Of a stretch of DNA of 64,000 nt, positions 1 to 9,169 are shown one piece after another. Position numbers and translations under genes: made by a program. The number at the start of each line of letters is the position of its first letter. Within the stretch, counting starts at the first letter, position 1. Under the pieces are notes generated by a model that saw nothing but the letters and a program-made list of their open reading frames with translations, ran no database searches and had not been told where the DNA came from. Source of the stretch: Meconema thalassinum (Eukaryota; Arthropoda; Insecta; Orthoptera; Tettigoniidae); assembly GCA_946902985.2 (NCBI GenBank), contig OX336397.1:183276813-183340812 (forward strand). The letters are read 5' to 3'.

Positions 1-59
1 TACAATCTACAACAGATTGTAATAATATTGTGCAATTAGGTATTTTGCACTATGCATTG

Positions 60-1080
60 CTAATAAATTATACTATTTATGCAAGAAATGCCCTAACTGT
101 AGCAGATACTACTTTTCTGCATATAGCACAAGTATTAAATTCTTATGCACACTTGAAACAGGCTATCATGTGTCCACAAGGCAAAAATACAACACCTAGT
201 TCAGCTTGATAACAAATTTTACATAATTGTTGGTCACACTTTTGAATCTGTTCGAAAGACAAGTCTTTTCTTTCAGCCTCATGTATTTGCTCCGCGTGTT
301 CTAACTCTAAAGGCACTTTTATGTCTTGTGCTGCAATCACGTTTTCTTTACGAATAGTGTTCACAAATTCCTGACCTTAAGCAACACCATGTATTAACAG
401 TTAGATAACCAATGAGCGTGTTCCACAAAAGGGTCATCAGTCATTTGCCAATCCTTTAAAGCAAATCCACAATGAAAACACATTGTTTTATACCCTTCAC
501 CAGTATAAAAAATCCAGCTTCACTTTGCTGTTTTGTAAGGTGTTTTAATATTAATGGCCAAACATTCTTATAAGATTCTAAACGTTTTTCAACAGACCTG
601 TACTCTGCGTTTGCTAGTGCTTTAGACTTGCAAGCTCCCAATTTTTCAAAAGCACATGCCAATTCAACACTGTCTATGGCATATGGACCACATATATCGA
701 CACTACTGTTGTTGGCTGGTAATATATCATTATTATTATTATTATTTATTTGTGATTCAGCAACGTAAGTAGCGGCCAATGACCTAGTGGTTCGGTAAAA
801 TGGATACACGGGTATGTTACCCACTGGTTTTCCAAGCATGCAAGGACAACAAGGAGACCATCGCAAATGGTCTCTTAAGGGATCATCTCCTTATTCCCAG
901 TGTGAAAGTTCAATACAACAAAACACGCAGTGCACCACATCTTCTCGGTTCAAGTAAAAAAACGGCTTCTGCGAGTTCATGTGTCGACAAAAAGCCTACA
1001 GGCCAGGATTCAAATGTTAACCAACGATCATGTTCTGATTTTAAATCGAACCCACGTGGTAAACCAACTTGCTTACTTGT
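60..1080 (-). pseudogene. IAP (BIR-BIR-RING) pseudogene, left arm
   Basis: Read on the minus strand this gives a complete inhibitor-of-apoptosis layout. BIR1 lies at about 1,050-850, with WLTFESWP and the C-x2-C-x16-H-x6-C zinc pattern. An asparagine-rich linker with CGPYAI follows. BIR2 is at about 640-395 with the same exact spacing (CFHC...EH...C), and a C3HC4 RING is at about 230-80 (CKIC...CGH...C..C, then CAIC). IAPs bind caspases or IAP antagonists through BIR domains and ubiquitinate through the RING. BIR1 is broken by a frameshift in a T-run and a TAA, BIR2 by a frameshift and a TAA after its last cysteine, and the RING by a TAA. The linker resembles that of the viral IAP at 58.4 kb. 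A diverged copy lies at 14,756-15,748. Confidence 0.85.
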
Positions 1081-1183
1081 TGTTTTTGTAACTAACGCCA
1101 TGTGTTATAATAAAACTTTTTTATTGCAAGTTATTAACGCTGCACAAGAGCACAGAGTTCTTTAAAGCATAATATATGCTTGT

Positions 1184-2002
1184 TCACTGTCTGTTCATTA
1201 CGTAAATGGCGCATGACGACACCTAAAAGCAAACAAAATAACCAATCATTCAATCAATCAATCAATCAATACTTGCAAATGAAACTTTAACGTTAATTGA
1301 CATTAAATAAAAACACCATAAAAATTATAATTAACTGTATGTCGACACTAACAGTAACCCATGTACTTATTTTCTTTTTATAAAGCTGCAGTCATTTACA
1401 TTCCCCTTTAACCAATACATAAACAAAAAATAATAATGTCATGTCATTTTGTTCAGATTGTCATGTTCAAACCTGTGGATATTCGTTGAGTCCATAGGGA
1501 ACCACCCTTAAATTAAATTTAAATTTTTGTTTTTAGAAAATCCAACATGGCCTTTCACTTTCCCGGTAAACATCCAATATGGTCTTGTACCAGTTGCCAA
1601 TACATAGTCATTAATCAAGAAAGCAATCATCGTCCCAGTCATGTACAGGTAATGAATATTTTTTGTCTATGGTTTTTCATTAGTGGTAAAATGGAATAGC
1701 ATTTTTAAGTTAGACTTACCTGAGTTTTCAATAGTTCACTGCATGGAAACAATGGTTGCACTCTACTGCGTCTTGGGTTTTCAGTCACTGCTACGGCGGT
1801 AAAGCTTTTCTTTCCACGTTTCTAAGAGTAAATAAACCGCTATAAATACCTAAATTCAGGTCAATAAATGCATTTCATTAAAAAAAAATATCAAACAAAA
1901 ATGAAACAAGTTAGTTCAAAAAAATCTCACCTTGGCTTGTACTGGCTTGTTGCTGTTTTCTTCTAGTGGGTTCAAAAGTGGAATGATCATTCTCTCAGAC
2001 AT
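1184..2002 (-). CDS. Small three-exon gene, left-arm copy, function unknown
   Basis: Three minus-strand exons join in frame: 2,002-1,931 (24 codons, starts MSERM), 1,821-1,720 (34 codons) and 1,222-1,184 (12 codons plus TGA). Introns begin GTGAGA and GTAAGT and end AG, all in phase 0, giving about 70 residues. Exon 2 is basic and Ser/Thr-rich (GKKSFTAVAV, then RVQPLFP). An acceptor-like AG lies just upstream of the ATG, so a 5' untranslated exon is likely, and a polyadenylation signal follows in the corresponding place to 14,679. No domain is recognised. The right arm (13,801-14,620) keeps the same exon lengths, splice sites and stop despite many substitutions, while the neighbouring IAPs are broken. 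That argues the gene is or was under selection. Confidence 0.6.
1537..1648 (+). CDS. Putative zinc-binding exon antisense to the three-exon gene, left arm
   Basis: A splice acceptor (TTTTTAG) precedes an ATG at 1,547. The frame then runs exactly 34 codons to a donor (CAG|GTAATG), phase 0. It contains WSC-x2-C, a ten-residue gap, then H-x3-H (NHRPSH), a C2H2-like zinc-binding arrangement with a shorter loop than a classical zinc finger. It sits inside intron 2 of the opposite-strand gene at 1,184-2,002. The right arm has the same exon with the same ends (14,168-14,269) and several amino-acid differences, but all four putative ligands are kept. I cannot identify the following exon, so the gene model is partial. 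Confidence 0.5.
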
Positions 2003-2192
2003 GACAGCTATACCGGTTATCTTCAAACAAATAAATAAGAAAATCATTAATTACCTTATCAATAACTACAAATTTAAGGTTCATTAGAATGACATTATTA
2101 AAATAATCATTCATAGGTACATACCAAAAATAAAAGGATATTTTCTTCCAAAGTTCAGTTCAGAGCTCTACTGTATACGCCCGTTTGCTAAA

Positions 2193-2402
2193 ATGGCAAG
2201 TGCATCACTAACGCAATCGCTATCAGTTAGCCTAGGAACAGAAAAAGTTGCATTTTCTCAGCGTTTTGACCTTGAATGGTGGTCTGTTTCTCTTTCTCAC
2301 ATGTTCCCACGCCTCGCCACATTCCTCAAACGCGATAAGATTCACGTACCTTATACTAGTTTCATGATTTTAATAAGGAACCAAAATGGCTGCCCCTTAT
2401 AG
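2193..2402 (+). CDS. Unknown 69-codon frame (MASAS type), left arm
   Basis: An open frame of 69 codons starting MASASLTQSLSV is matched by a 73-codon frame on the opposite strand of the right arm (13,409-13,630). Both share SQRFDLE, FPRL.TFLK and PYTSFMILI. Some differences between arms are small indels that leave the frame open. No domain, signal peptide or membrane segment is evident. It lies just upstream of the ATG-bearing exon of the opposite-strand gene, so the conservation may reflect a promoter or 5' untranslated exon rather than a protein. Treat as tentative. Confidence 0.25.
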   Translation: MASASLTQSLSVSLGTEKVAFSQRFDLEWWSVSLSHMFPRLATFLKRDKIHVPYTSFMILIRNQNGCPL

Positions 2403-2602
2403 ATTGGTATTACTAACGCCTAAGAACCAACATGGCGGCTGTTTAAACAGCAGACCTTCTAGCCTCTACCAAGCAAGTAAGCTGATATCGCTCTTCCTGC
2501 TGACGTTGACATTTCTTCCTTGACAGCAGCAGCAACAGCTCTCACAAGGCCTCTCTCTGGCTAGGTACCGTATTCAGTCTCCAGCAAGCAGAACTATGTG
2601 TG

Positions 2603-2920
2603 TTAGTTATGAAAACTTGTGTGTCTTAAAAATTTTACTGTAATAATAACCATTAGCATGCGGCCATCCTCAATACATGACCATGTTAACCACATACTTT
2701 CACCACGTCCAAGAAACACTTGGTCATATCCTACAACCGTCTGCTGTGTCAGAGAGCGGTCTCGCTCATCACCGTTGACTAAAACGTTAAAGATCTCCTT
2801 CAGGGTAAAACATCCTAGCACACAGCACATTTTCAAATATTCGACTCCATCCGTTATAGGAAATATTACAAAACCAACCATCATAAGCCGCCCCGCCGTC
2901 CCACCAAAATAGCGATGCAT
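2603..2920 (-). CDS. Unknown 105-codon frame in a repeated module
   Basis: A 105-codon frame beginning MHRYFGGTAG and containing GESMWLTWSCIEDGR. The right arm holds the same words at about 12,840-13,170, interrupted by stops, and the first words recur in the repeat modules at 12,540 and 51,150. No domain is recognised. Because the module is repetitive and the other copies are not open, this could be a chance frame in repeat DNA. The CxxC-like and tryptophan-rich end is not diagnostic. Confidence 0.2.
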   Translation of the reverse strand: MHRYFGGTAGRLMMVGFVIFPITDGVEYLKMCCVLGCFTLKEIFNVLVNGDERDRSLTQQTVVGYDQVFLGRGESMWLTWSCIEDGRMLMVIITVKFLRHTSFHN

Positions 2921-3264
2921 TTCTTCCGGGCACGGTCACCCTGGTCGGCAACTGGCTTGTTCAAACACACGCCGAGCGGTATCGTCTATCTCAACAACCA
3001 CTTTTCATTTACAATTTAAAATTATTTAAAATAATATTTTTTTCAACATATAGGCCTAGTATAGCGTTAAACCCTTTGTAATTTCTTTTTTCAAAAATTA
3101 AAAAATACTTTTAAAAGGAAAAATGTCACTCCAAGTGAACTATGCTGTGGAACTGCCTCCGATAAACGGAGGTATCCGTGTTCACCTTAGGACCTCAGTG
3201 AAGACCTAACCAAATTTCCAAACGTGGAACTTGCCACGGAGGCACCTCGCTAGGTGTCCGGATC

Positions 3265-3750
3265 ATACAGGGACCTACAGCCACTCATACAAGTCCATAG
3301 CCTTATTAGTTCAAAAAATATTAACAAAAGTGCAGTTAGGCCCTTTTGCAAAAATCAAAATTACATTAAAAACGGGGAGTCGTTCCAAGTCCACCAATCC
3401 CTTATACAAGTCCATAGCCTTATTGGTTCACAAAATATTAACGCATAGGCCCTTTTGACCAAAATCAAAAATACATTCAGAAACGGGGCGTCATCCCAAG
3501 TCCAACAACTCCTTATACAAGTCCATAGCCTTATTGGTTCGCAAGATATTAATAAAAGTGCAGTTAGGCCCTTTAGAAAAAATCAAAAATATATTCAAAA
3601 TCAGAGCGTCATCCCAAGTACAACAGCCTCTTATACAATTCCGTAGCCTTATTGGTTCTCAAAATATTAACAAAAGTGCACTTAGGCCTTTTTGACAAAA
3701 ATCAAAATTACATTAAAAAACTGGGCGTCACCCCAAGTGCTAGTATACTC
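3265..3750. repeat. Tandem repeat of about 116 bp, roughly four copies
   Basis: The phrase AAGTCCATAGCCTTATT (last copy AATTCCGTAGCC) recurs at about 3,290, 3,408, 3,520 and 3,640. Between occurrences are near-identical runs containing TTAGGCCCTTTT, CAAAATCAAAA and GGGGCGTC. The array starts just inside the inner end of the left inverted-repeat arm. It yields short in-frame readings that are by-products of the repeat. Confidence 0.8.
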
Positions 3751-3759
3751 CATATGTTA

Positions 3760-5480
3760 AAATCCGATTATTGGTTAGCGAGATACTAAAAAGCTCATGA
3801 TCTATTAGTTTTCGATCTTTTGGTTAAATTTAAAAAAACACTTACCCATAAATAATTATTTAAAAAGCCCGCCCTCTTAAAAAATCCCTAAGTGCGCATG
3901 CGTAAAAAAAAGAAATATGTTTATTCATTGCGGTGTCGGCCAGTTTGTATGTTGTCCATGTGCAAAGATGTTTAATTTCATATTAGCATTGACATGCATA
4001 CATGTATCATACGGTAAGCGAATTTTACTAAGAAAATTACAATTTCATCCCCTAGTAGGCGTAGGTTTTATTTTAGGGTTGAAACGAGTGGTCCATAGCA
4101 ATGTCCCCGTCAGTTCGAGTCCAACAACACCTTATTTGTTAAAATCCGACCATGGGTTCGCAAGATATGAATTATTATCTAAATGTTTCTCCTACGTTTG
4201 GCCGCCATTTTGGCTTTTTGGGCACAGCCAAGCCAAGTGTAATAGACCTTTCACTACTAACCTACTAAAACGTTTCAAGTAAAAATTTTCTATTAATACC
4301 AAAGATAATAAAAAAATGTGTGTACATAACCTAAATTGGTATTTAACTATTATAAAGAATTAATTAAAATTATCATCACACGAGACACTTGAGTAAAATA
4401 ACTGCACTGAGAGACCAACGACAAAACAACAGGAAGTACAAGACTTAAACGACATTTGGTCACAGCCCAAAGGCCAGTGTTGCCTATTTGGTGATTATAG
4501 CACCAGATCTGGTGTTTCTGAAGTTAATCTGGTGCAGGAAATTTTCATATTGCGCCATAGCGAAATACTGGTGTTATTTCAATAAAACAAGTGCCAAATC
4601 TGGTACTTAACGGATTTTTTCATGAATTTGTCTCCTGTGACTAATAAGTAAATCCTGAAAGCCATGTCATAATTTTAATAAAGTTAATCAATAAAGATAG
4701 GCAAAGTTCAGCCTTACACGGGTAATGGTCAACACTCCAGCAGGGGAAGTCCCTGAAATTCTCATTCCCGTGCATAAATGCTAAGTAAGCGCAACATGCA
4801 GGGCTCAGTGCTAGTGCACTTGTACAAACAATCCGCCTATCCTCTAATTTCTTCCCAGCTGCCAGGGGAATTTTCAGTTTCATGCGAAGGCTCTTACGCA
4901 ACCACAGTCAGTATTTTAAATCTATCTCAAACTCACGGTCGCTGTTTGTTCGTTGTCGAGTAGGCTGTAGGATATAGTGGCCAAAATTGGAAGTATGCAG
5001 AGCTTATTTTGTCAAAGATAGTGCAGATGCAAGAACAGCTTGCCGAAACTCAACGATGCGCAGAGACCAATATCAATCGGTGTATTTTAATGCTCATTGC
5101 GGGGCACCCTTGTGTCCCCCCTCAATGCTGATTACCGGGCCCTCAGCTCACTCCATTCTACAAACACTGCAGATCGCTCCGAAACGCGGTCTACAGCTGT
5201 AAACCCAGTCACAGTTCAGCCTGCCATGCCAGGGCAGACGATCCGTTCAGAACTGCTGCTAGCGAGCTACTGTCGCGAAGTAGGATGGGTGTTGTATGCC
5301 AATATCGAGCACACACGAACACCCGAACATGACCGAAGATCTGCGCAGCATTCTTCGTCAAGCTTTTCTTGCGTCTCCTTTTTTCTACTTCTGTGGCAGC
5401 GTATCGGATGTATCGGTGACAGAAAAATATCGGTGATAAAGTAGCAGGCTGTGATTTATCGACCATCTCTATTCGCGCCT
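3760..5480. other. No recognisable gene
   Basis: Mostly AT-rich with short open frames on both strands that show no domain. A more GC-rich stretch at 4,980-5,440 has a longer opening, with a glutamine/threonine-rich reading that loosely recalls a retrotransposon Gag. Nothing firm supports this. I see no splice-defined exon or repeat terminus here. Confidence 0.4.
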
Positions 5481-5483
5481 ACT

Positions 5484-5555
5484 ATCAATTGCATCTACTA
5501 TCAATTGCGCCTACTATCAATCGCGCATACGATCAATTGCGTCTACTATCACATT
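5484..5555. repeat. Short tandem repeat, about 17-bp unit
   Basis: Four to five copies of a unit like CAATTGCGCCTACTATC lie end to end. A degenerate echo (CACCCACTTTTGCACC) sits at about 5,995-6,050 on the other side of the viral gene relic. The array abuts the point where homology to the 59.1 kb viral gene stops. Confidence 0.75.
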
Positions 5556-5894
5556 CACACGTAGGGGGTAGAAACGAACAAAGCCATTCACGTTTTTCAA
5601 TTCCTTTGACAAATACAATAGTATCCATGGATAGATGAGCGTTTAATAACATAGCTAAGTATTTATAGGGAATGGTTCCCTTGTTCCACTGCAATCCTGG
5701 ACGGGTTAGTATCCACTGGGTCTGTCTTTGATCTTTATCAGACTGAAACTCTAGCGGAAACGGTGGTTTAAATATAAAATGAAATAGTTTTGGTGACCGC
5801 GTGTTATGCAATCGATAATAGCCACCTCTTTGAATATATACTTGATTTCGTTGACCTTAAAGTCTTGAGTATCCATCGCCATTGCATGTGACAT
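5556..5894 (-). pseudogene. Decayed homologue of the viral gene at 59,089
   Basis: On the minus strand, two overlapping frames match the protein encoded at 59,089-59,641. Shared words include ASVNM before the start, then FKEVAIIDC, DRQTQW with one insertion, GTIPYKYL and VFVKG.EKR.W. The similarity extends into the untranslated leader (ATGCGAGCGTAAACATG against the ACAAGCGTCAACATG region at 59.08 kb), so this is nucleotide-level homology and not just a shared motif. A frameshift lies near 5,800 and the 3' third is missing, replaced by the short tandem repeat. This is one of two links between the left region and the virus at 51-64 kb. Confidence 0.75.
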
Positions 5895-6069
5895 GTTTAC
5901 GCTCGCATAGATCAAAACCAACCGACTGCTCACTACTCGGGTTTAGAAATGACATTTACTCAAATCACATTCTAGTAAAAATTGTGCCTACTATAAACTG
6001 CACCCACTTTTGCACCTAACTTTGCACCCACTTTTGCTCCCACTTTAAACTATTATTTATATTATCGAG

Positions 6070-6620
6070 TGAATTTACTAGAGATTAGTTCATGCTTGAC
6101 AATTGATATGGAAGTATCAACGAACAGCTATGGTAAGCCATATGCATACTTTAAAGGATATACAAACTGTATATTGTAAAACGAACCAATAAAAATGGAA
6201 CTGTTACTTGGAGTTGTTCACAAACAACGTTCCAAACAGTGTCGAGGTGAGCTGAATAGTAAAATTAGTGAGGTCTTAAGTATGACTGATCATCAATGTA
6301 GAGCTCCAATTAAAACACTGTTAGTGTCAACAAAAAAATCATAGCAATGCTAAAACGCTAGTACCGGTATAAGAAAAAAAATGCGACTCCAAATTGTGCA
6401 GTGTTTATTGAGCAACGTTTAACCCGTGTTGTAAAAGTTATGTTTAAACAATTTTCTGCGTCTCAAGATTCATCAGCATCACAGACTATGCAAAAGGTGT
6501 TGTTGTTGTTGTTTTAAGGGGCCAAACCACAAGGTCATCTGCCATTGATATGCAAGAGGTAGTATTACAGGAGGATCAAAAAGGACTAGAGAGTAATAGA
6601 GAAAAGAGATATGTATTTTG
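6070..6620 (+). pseudogene. FLYWCH-domain gene relic
   Basis: From ATGGAAGTATCAACG at about 6,109 the reading matches the FLYWCH protein at 18,195-18,572: YGKPYAY, KGY, then the C-rich half QRSKQCRGEL and VLSMTDHQC, spread over different frames because of indels and a stop. FLYWCH domains are zinc-binding modules known from some transposases and DNA-binding proteins. A short SINE piece (about 6,499-6,548) flanked by TATGCAAAAGGT and TATGCAAGAGGT interrupts the 3' part, exactly as in the 18.2 kb copy. The pair are inverted relative to each other. Confidence 0.7.
6499..6548. repeat. Short SINE fragment inside the FLYWCH relic
   Basis: A (GTT)n run followed by TTTAAGGGGCC and AAGGTCATCTGCC is flanked by an imperfect direct repeat of about 12-14 bp (TATGCAARAGGT). 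The same fragment with the same flanks is at 18,165-18,213. Similar pieces occur near 25,265, 25,680, 49,390 and 49,730. Confidence 0.6.
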
Positions 6621-6928
6621 TAAGTAACTATTGTAAAAGTACTTAAATTAAATAAATAATAATATTGTATGGGTATTGTCTGTTGTTTCTTAATTGCTAT
6701 CCCCACGTCCTACTATTAATGTAATTGTTAACCAATTTGCAAATGCTAATTTGTAAATATGGGCTTTTTGATATTTTGTTATTGCAATGACATGAATGGT
6801 AATTTGTAAATGCTAATTTATAAATATGGGATTTTGATAATTTGTTTTCTGAATAACAAGAATGGAAACTAGAAGAAATGCACTATGCCCTTTGTTCTTT
6901 AAAGCTTTGTGCAACTTAATGTATTGTT

Positions 6929-8045
6929 AGCCTACTTTTCACATTTTGCAAAAATGAGGAAAAAGTAGTCTTATGAGATCGGGCAAATGTGTGTCTGTCT
7001 GTCCTTCTGTCTGTCTGTCTGGCTGTGTGTGTGTCCCCCCCCCCCTATCAACTCCTAAACGGCTGGAGCAATCAAAACAAAATTTGGTAGGAGTAAAGGT
7101 CTATACCCGAATATCACAAGGCCATATTTGAAAATGATGTCAGTGCTACCAACTGCTAAAAAATCGCAATTGAAATTTGAGCTCCATGTTGGATATCTTG
7201 GAAGGTATGAATGGGAGCTATTTCAAAATTGGCATACGTATAGATAATAATATTGCAGTTTAATTTCCACGAGGCCATACATCGCTGTGTTGCCAAAATG
7301 ATTATAAGCCTGCTCATTGGTCCAATATTTAAATGCACATAACTTCTACACTATCAACTGGAATTCAACCAAATTTCGTATGTTGTATGCATACATAACC
7401 AGATATGACTGAGCGTATTCTTAAGACCCACCAGAGCTGCCAACTGTTAATAAATGCTCCTAATTTATTTTATCCAAATACCAATATATCAGAAAGTATG
7501 CAAGCCAATAGCTCTAAACTTTGCACACGTATAGTACCTGGCATTCTAGATGCATTTGGACTAACTAATATACGTCAGTGCTGCCAACATGATTCTAAGC
7601 CTGCTGATAGGTCCAATTTTAAAATGCATGTAACTTCTATACTAACTAATGGATTTCATTCAAAATTGGCACAACAATAGATCATATTATTTCAGATTAT
7701 TTCTGACCAATACATGCATGACATTGTTGCCAACATGATTTTATGCACGCTGTTAGATCCAATGTTTAACTGCATGTAACGTCCATGCTATTCATTGGAC
7801 TTCAACCAAATTTTGTATTCTGTACCTTAAGAGATGGAACTAAGAATATACTCAGTCATCAGGGCTGACAACTGTAGTGCTCTATTAGCCTACATTATGC
7901 AAGGTATACAGTATTTCGAAATAATTAGAAATTTCGATATTAGCAACTTAATTTCTTCATTATTCTAGATAGGTTCATATACTGTACAATAACCATTGGC
8001 ATGAAAAGTAGGCTCTTTAGTTCGTCACGGAACTTCTTGTTTTTA
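6929..8045. mobile_element. Helentron-like non-autonomous element, copy A
   Basis: It begins AGCCTACTTTTCACATTTTG and ends near GAAAAGTAGGCT, giving subterminal inverted repeats. A short stem-loop (AGTTC, six bases, GAACT) and CTTCTTGTT follow the second repeat. A GTCT-type microsatellite lies just inside the first end. Subterminal repeats, an internal tetranucleotide run and a terminal stem-loop are the pattern I know from Helentron/HINE (DINE-1-like) elements. Copies B (19,246-20,655) and C (20,997-22,395) share the whole layout. No transposase frame is present. Confidence 0.55.
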
Positions 8046-8049
8046 ATGT

Positions 8050-8695
8050 CATCGTGCCTAAAATTGAAATTGGTCATTGGAAAATATTATTTTCCACCGT
8101 GCATAACATTGTTAATTGTAAATTCATAACTAAAAGTTTCGTTGGGTTGCATGCATGTAAATATATGTTCTTTAGCAATGAATATAATGACTGTGTTTGT
8201 TTCCCAAAGAAAGTGTAAAAGAGTGAGAGAGATGACACGAGTACCTAACATTTGTTGTTCAATCATAGCAATCTCGGTAGAGAAAAGAAATTAAATTATA
8301 GCAAATTTAAATAGTAAGTTTTACTAAAAGTCTTTTTATATGTAAGTCATGCACATGTAGTGGTAGATACACTCTATTTATAAGACAGTCTTACCTGTAG
8401 TGTTTGTCATGTGCCACTAGGTGTTTGGAAACAAAATACTACGCTACTGCAATAGTTAAGCACTGGCATTATGACATTTTTCAAAGTTAAAATATTCTTT
8501 TTAAATATGTAAATTCGATATGGGAATTATGAATATGCAATATGGGAAATACCTGTCTACATATTTTTAAAATAATAAATAAGGTAATATGCAAATTAAA
8601 AATTTAGTTTTTTTTTCCTTTTCTTGAATGTTATGAATGATAATTTGCAAATAGGGCATTACACTAGTATACAAATAGTTCTTTTAAATATCCAT
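8050..8695. other. No recognisable gene
   Basis: AT-rich sequence with scattered short frames and no motif I can name. It links the Helentron-like element to the phospholipase relic. Confidence 0.4.
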
Positions 8696-8699
8696 GTCT

Positions 8700-8990
8700 A
8701 TTCATCATTAACATTCCTTTTATAACACTAATCACAATCAGGACTGCTAACATTTCCTCACCAAGGCGTCACAGGCTGTCAAACGTTGTTTAGCCTTGCA
8801 ATAATACTTTATTGGCCATACGCCTTAATTCAGGTTCACTATGGTAATAAGAAATGTCTTGTTCTTTGCAAGCATGATCCAACAGATTTATAGGTACATC
8901 GCCACGTTGCAAACAATGATAGGCTGCAGCACTTGAGGACTTAATTCGTTTCCCAGCTCTAAAAGCTTGAACAGAGAACTATACTAAAAA
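8700..8990 (-). pseudogene. Decayed parvovirus-type phospholipase A2 gene
   Basis: The minus strand reads QRGDVPINLLD, ACKEQDISY, HSEPELRR, then in a shifted frame KAKQRLTACDA and finally LIVISVIKG. These match the intact PLA2 at 60,005-60,439 word for word in order. The catalytic His-Asp pair is changed from HD to QD and there is at least one frameshift with stops near 8,800. The calcium-loop half upstream is not recognisable. With the relic at 5,556-5,894 it shows that the left region derives from a virus of the same lineage as the one at 51-64 kb. Confidence 0.75.
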
Positions 8991-9030
8991 TTAGTTGATG
9001 CTTCATAGTTAATACGAAAGTATCAATGAC
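8985..9030 (+). pseudogene. Leader fragment of a FLYWCH gene
   Basis: AATTAGTTGATGCTT followed by ACGAAAGTATCAATGAC resembles the leader and start of the FLYWCH copies at 6,080-6,120 and 18,560-18,600. Nothing of the zinc-binding domain follows. A short match of this kind could be coincidence. Confidence 0.3.
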
Positions 9031-9169
9031 GTTAAGTGTTACACACTACCAATTGTAGTGGTAGGTTATTTTACATAGTATAGATGTATAACATGAGGCC
9101 TAATAGCTTCAGAACAATCAGCGTTTAAGTGTTTTTACATTTTCATTTCTTCCAACAATCTCCATTCAA

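Larger units (their letters stand above)
1..3080. repeat. Left arm of a large inverted repeat
   Basis: This segment reads as the reverse complement of about 12,690-15,800. Matching landmarks in order are the IAP RING and BIR exons, the 3-exon gene at 1,184-2,002, the opposite-strand zinc exon at 1,537-1,648, the MASAS-type frame at 2,193 and the GGCGG-rich block at 2,890-3,000. The two arms differ at many bases and by small indels, so the duplication is old. The arm is still matching at base 1 and therefore continues left of the window. The spacer between the arms is about 9.6 kb. It may be a long terminal inverted repeat of a viral element or two independent copies in opposite orientation. 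Confidence 0.8.

Noticed and set aside
2193..2402. MASAS frame as a confident gene
   Set aside because: Kept only as a low-confidence feature, since conservation could come from promoter or leader function and no domain is present.
4980..5440. Retrotransposon Gag-like reading
   Set aside because: The frame changes repeatedly and no zinc knuckle or protease follows; similarity is compositional only.
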